Positions 61,291-64,000 of a DNA stretch of 64,000 bases are shown here, one piece after another. The notes below the pieces were generated by a model. The model was not told where the DNA came from, ran no database searches, and saw nothing but the letters and a program-made list of their open reading frames with translations. Position numbers and translations under genes: made by a program. This stretch comes from Orthonyx spaldingii (lineage: Eukaryota > Chordata > Aves > Passeriformes > Orthonychidae): NCBI GenBank assembly GCA_013397795.1, contig VZTJ01003253.1, positions 719,068-783,067 of the forward strand, written 5' to 3'. Position 1 is the stretch's first letter. The number at the start of each line of letters is the position of its first letter.

Positions 61291-64000
61291 AAAAACTCCG
61301 GCACAAATCCCAAGTTATTTATTTAAAAGGCACAGAATGACAAACCATAAACCTAGCGCCAGTTTGTTTTAACGCGGGTGGCATGAAGCAGAAGGCTTAC
61401 GAGGGAAAATAAGTACAATAATGACATTTTTATAGCATTCTGCAGTGACCATTGTCAATCTGAAAGATGCTGTTGGAAAACCTAGGCAACTGCCTGCTAT
61501 TCATTACCACAAACCATAAAACTAAGGTATGGGGGCTAAAACCAATACATAATTGTCAAAATTAAAAGTAGAATTCAGGAGGTGACTCAGGGCAGCCTTC
61601 ATACCCCCATGGTACAGTCACTCAGTTATATTTAAAATAACAGATACAAGTATCAAAGTCAAAGAGGTCTAAAGTACATGGAAAAACAGTACGTTTGCAA
61701 AGAAATAAACTCACCTTTGCACTTCGAGCACCCAGCTACGCTGCTGTGATCTGGAGACCCAACTCATCAGGAACTCCACTGCCTGTGTCAGCACAGCGAC
61801 CAACAACTCCTTAGCATTGCTCCTCCTTTTCAAATACTTTAAAACACACAGTAGATTCTTAATTTTTTTTTTTTTTCTTTTCAGTACAGGACAAAGCGAT
61901 TTCAGCCCACACACTGACACTCCAAAGAGCAGATGTCACATCACCACACCTTACAGACCCTCAGTGGATTTCAGCATATTCTCATGGTCCCTTGAAGATT
62001 TGTACCTTCCAATTCTCCCTGTGTCACCCACAGCCCAGAGGTTTGGCCCTGCTGTGGTCCAAAGTCTAGTTTGATGCAGCAGGAAAGACAGAAAGCTGAA
62101 ACCACACAAATGCTGGTGGTGGGATGGCAATGGTTAGCTGGTAAAAAAGTCAAGAGGAAAGATACACAAGAAAAAAAAAAAGGCAGAAAACACGGCATTA
62201 ACTCAGTAATGCTGAGGATCAGCAAATTCGATAAATTTCAGAGACCGACTTTTCCCAGCCTATTAGAAACTTCCTGGCCAGCTAAAACTCATCCATTTTC
62301 TTATCAGCATACTGTTAAGTTACAGTTACTGTTCAGCCTAGTGATCTGTTAGTTCTAGCTATCTATTTTGCATATTAGCTGATAATTACTTGTGTGTATC
62401 CTGCTTGCAGACTCTCTTTGCACTGGTAAATGACACCTGAAAAAAGCAACCTGTTGATTGTGGGTTGCATGTGCTCTGCTAAGTCTTTTCTCCCCATTAT
62501 AAACAAAAAATAAAATTAAAAAACCTGTCCATACACAGCCATTAGTTTTTGATAATACTGCAAGAACATCAGAACTGATGTTGTAACAGCCACCCAGCAG
62601 CTTGGCTACATTCAGCTCATATACAGTTGCAATTTCTTCTATTAGTGCTGAGCAATAGGTATATACCAATGGATTCAATTGCAGAAGAACTAAAATAAAT
62701 AAGCAAACAACATAAAATACGTGACAATTTCTATCCAAAACCAGACACTGGCACAGTTGCCCAGAGAAGCTGTGGCTGCCCCATCCCTGGAAGTGTTCAA
62801 GGCCAGGTTGGACAGGGCTTGGAGCAGCCTGGGATAGTGAAAGGTGTCTCTGCCAAAAAAAACCCTAAGTGAAACTGCCATTATATTTTTCCATTTCCCA
62901 TTTCTATGGATTTTGTTATAGAAGAGGCCCCGTTCCACAAGGAACAGTGAGCTTTACACTGAAATGTTTGTCTCCTCTCTTTTTGTGACATTGCATTCCA
63001 TCTACATAAAGACCAGCTTCAGTATTTCCTGAGGATCATTTATTTTTATTAGAATGGAAAAGAAATATAGTGTTAGATCCTGAAATTTCTATTTAAAGTC
63101 CCATTATAGTTTAGTGTTAAATAGCATAACAGCTTGATTTCTCCCTCCTCTCATTAACTGTTGAACACCTGAGATAAAAATTGGAATATATTAAACACTT
63201 CCATTTAACAGTTTAAAACACTGGTCAGTGCCTGCCAATAACAAGAAATAAAAAATATATATATAAGTAATAATAAAAGAGATAAAAGTTAAAGAGCTGT
63301 TTCTAAATGAAGGGCCATATTCTCTTCTTTTTGCCATCTACTAAAAAGCTACTCAAGCAGTGTGCTGGCAGCTCTGCAGTGTGGTCAGAATGCATTTGCA
63401 GAAAATATATTTTTCTCTTCCTCAGCAGTTCAAATAATTTTTGAAAGTACCAGACAACTGAGCAGAAAAATATTCAAGGTGATAACCAGGATTTTCATAG
63501 TTGAGTTGCTTCCATTTCTTCTTTACCTCAAGATGAGTGCCGTGCCAATCACATCTGTGTGTAGCAAGAAGAAAAACAACCAGTGTTTAGCTGAGTCAGC
63601 TGTGTCTGTGACTGGCCTTCAAACAGCAAGGGCTTGGATTCTTAATTATGGATGGGGAGATTAATTTGCAGAGACCTCAAATACCCAGTGACCCTTAAAT
63701 CCATGGTTTTGGGCACAGATACACTTGGGAGTGCTAATATTAAAGCTACAATCATACTCTAAGAAAAATTTCAAGAGTATCTTCAGCTTCAGCTGAAGAA
63801 ATGTTAGAGGAAAGAAAAGATTTCATCTGTGAATAATTTCAGGGTAGAACTAAAGCCTAATTCAAATTTTTCAATTCTTTTTTGAACTATGTGGCACAGC
63901 TGCAATAAATGCATTATTCCTCCAAGTATACTACCGTGCTCACAAAGCTTGGGAACATGAGCAAACAATTAAATCAATGCAAAAATTAATTTCAGTGGAT
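61291..64000. other. Upstream flank of FAM169B: no gene seen
   Basis: GC falls back to the background level straight after the CpG island. Holds one CR1 fragment, a poly-T run at about 61862, and a TA-rich tract at about 63250. No exon of the neighbouring gene (IGF1R in other vertebrates) was recognised. Confidence 0.75.
62746..62853 (+). mobile_element. CR1 LINE fragment, sense, both ends truncated
   Basis: Sense strings CACTGGCACAGTTGCCCAGA, GAAGCTGTGGCTGCCCCATC, GTTCAAGGCCAGGTTGGAC, then GGGATAGTGAAAGGTGTC. It stops before the terminal octamer repeat, with an A-run at the break. Lies upstream of the FAM169B promoter. Confidence 0.88.

Noticed and set aside
60861..61340. 159-codon plus-strand open frame over the CpG island.
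   Set aside because: GC-rich sequence has few stops; composition is Arg/Gly/Pro-rich in all frames and no protein family is recognisable.
62690..62938. Minus-strand open frame upstream of the promoter.
   Set aside because: Its central part is the usual antisense translation of CR1 sequence, seen also in the fragments at 3.5, 27.1 and 55.6 kb.

Overview
The window is vertebrate nuclear DNA, about 40% GC, and almost certainly from a passerine bird. The dispersed repeats are CR1 LINE 3' ends with the avian ATTCTATG-type terminal repeat. One element at about 5.4 kb joins a tRNA-Ile-like head to a CR1-like tail (the TguSINE1 type known from songbirds), and there is an ERVL-type solo LTR at 56.1 kb. 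No bacterial gene, CRISPR array or functional tRNA/rRNA gene was seen.

One protein gene is present and appears complete: FAM169B, on the minus strand. Nine coding exons run from a start codon in a CpG island (61070) to a stop codon at 24654. All eight introns are GT-AG, every exon phase fits, and the joined reading frame is 1140 nt (379 residues plus stop). Exons 2 to 7 carry the conserved FAM169 block, including a stretch that looks like the acetyl-CoA-binding motif A of GNAT acyltransferases. Exons 8 and 9 encode a divergent acidic then basic tail. A polyadenylation signal lies 138 nt beyond the stop.

Layout: 1 to about 24.48 kb is the region 3' of FAM169B, with no recognised gene. It holds two CR1 fragments, the SINE, a diverged 145-bp local duplication (6.2 and 7.7 kb) and several AT-rich blocks that could be regulatory. 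From 24.49 to about 61.25 kb is the FAM169B transcription unit; its introns hold three CR1 pieces, the solo LTR, a duplicated 40-bp motif (46.6 and 47.5 kb) and a paired palindrome (42.0 kb). From 61.3 to 64.0 kb is the upstream flank, with one CR1 fragment. In other vertebrates FAM169B lies beside IGF1R, so the right-hand flank probably leads towards IGF1R, which is not in the window.

Most other open frames are chance frames, antisense shadows of repeats, or GC-rich shadows in the CpG island.
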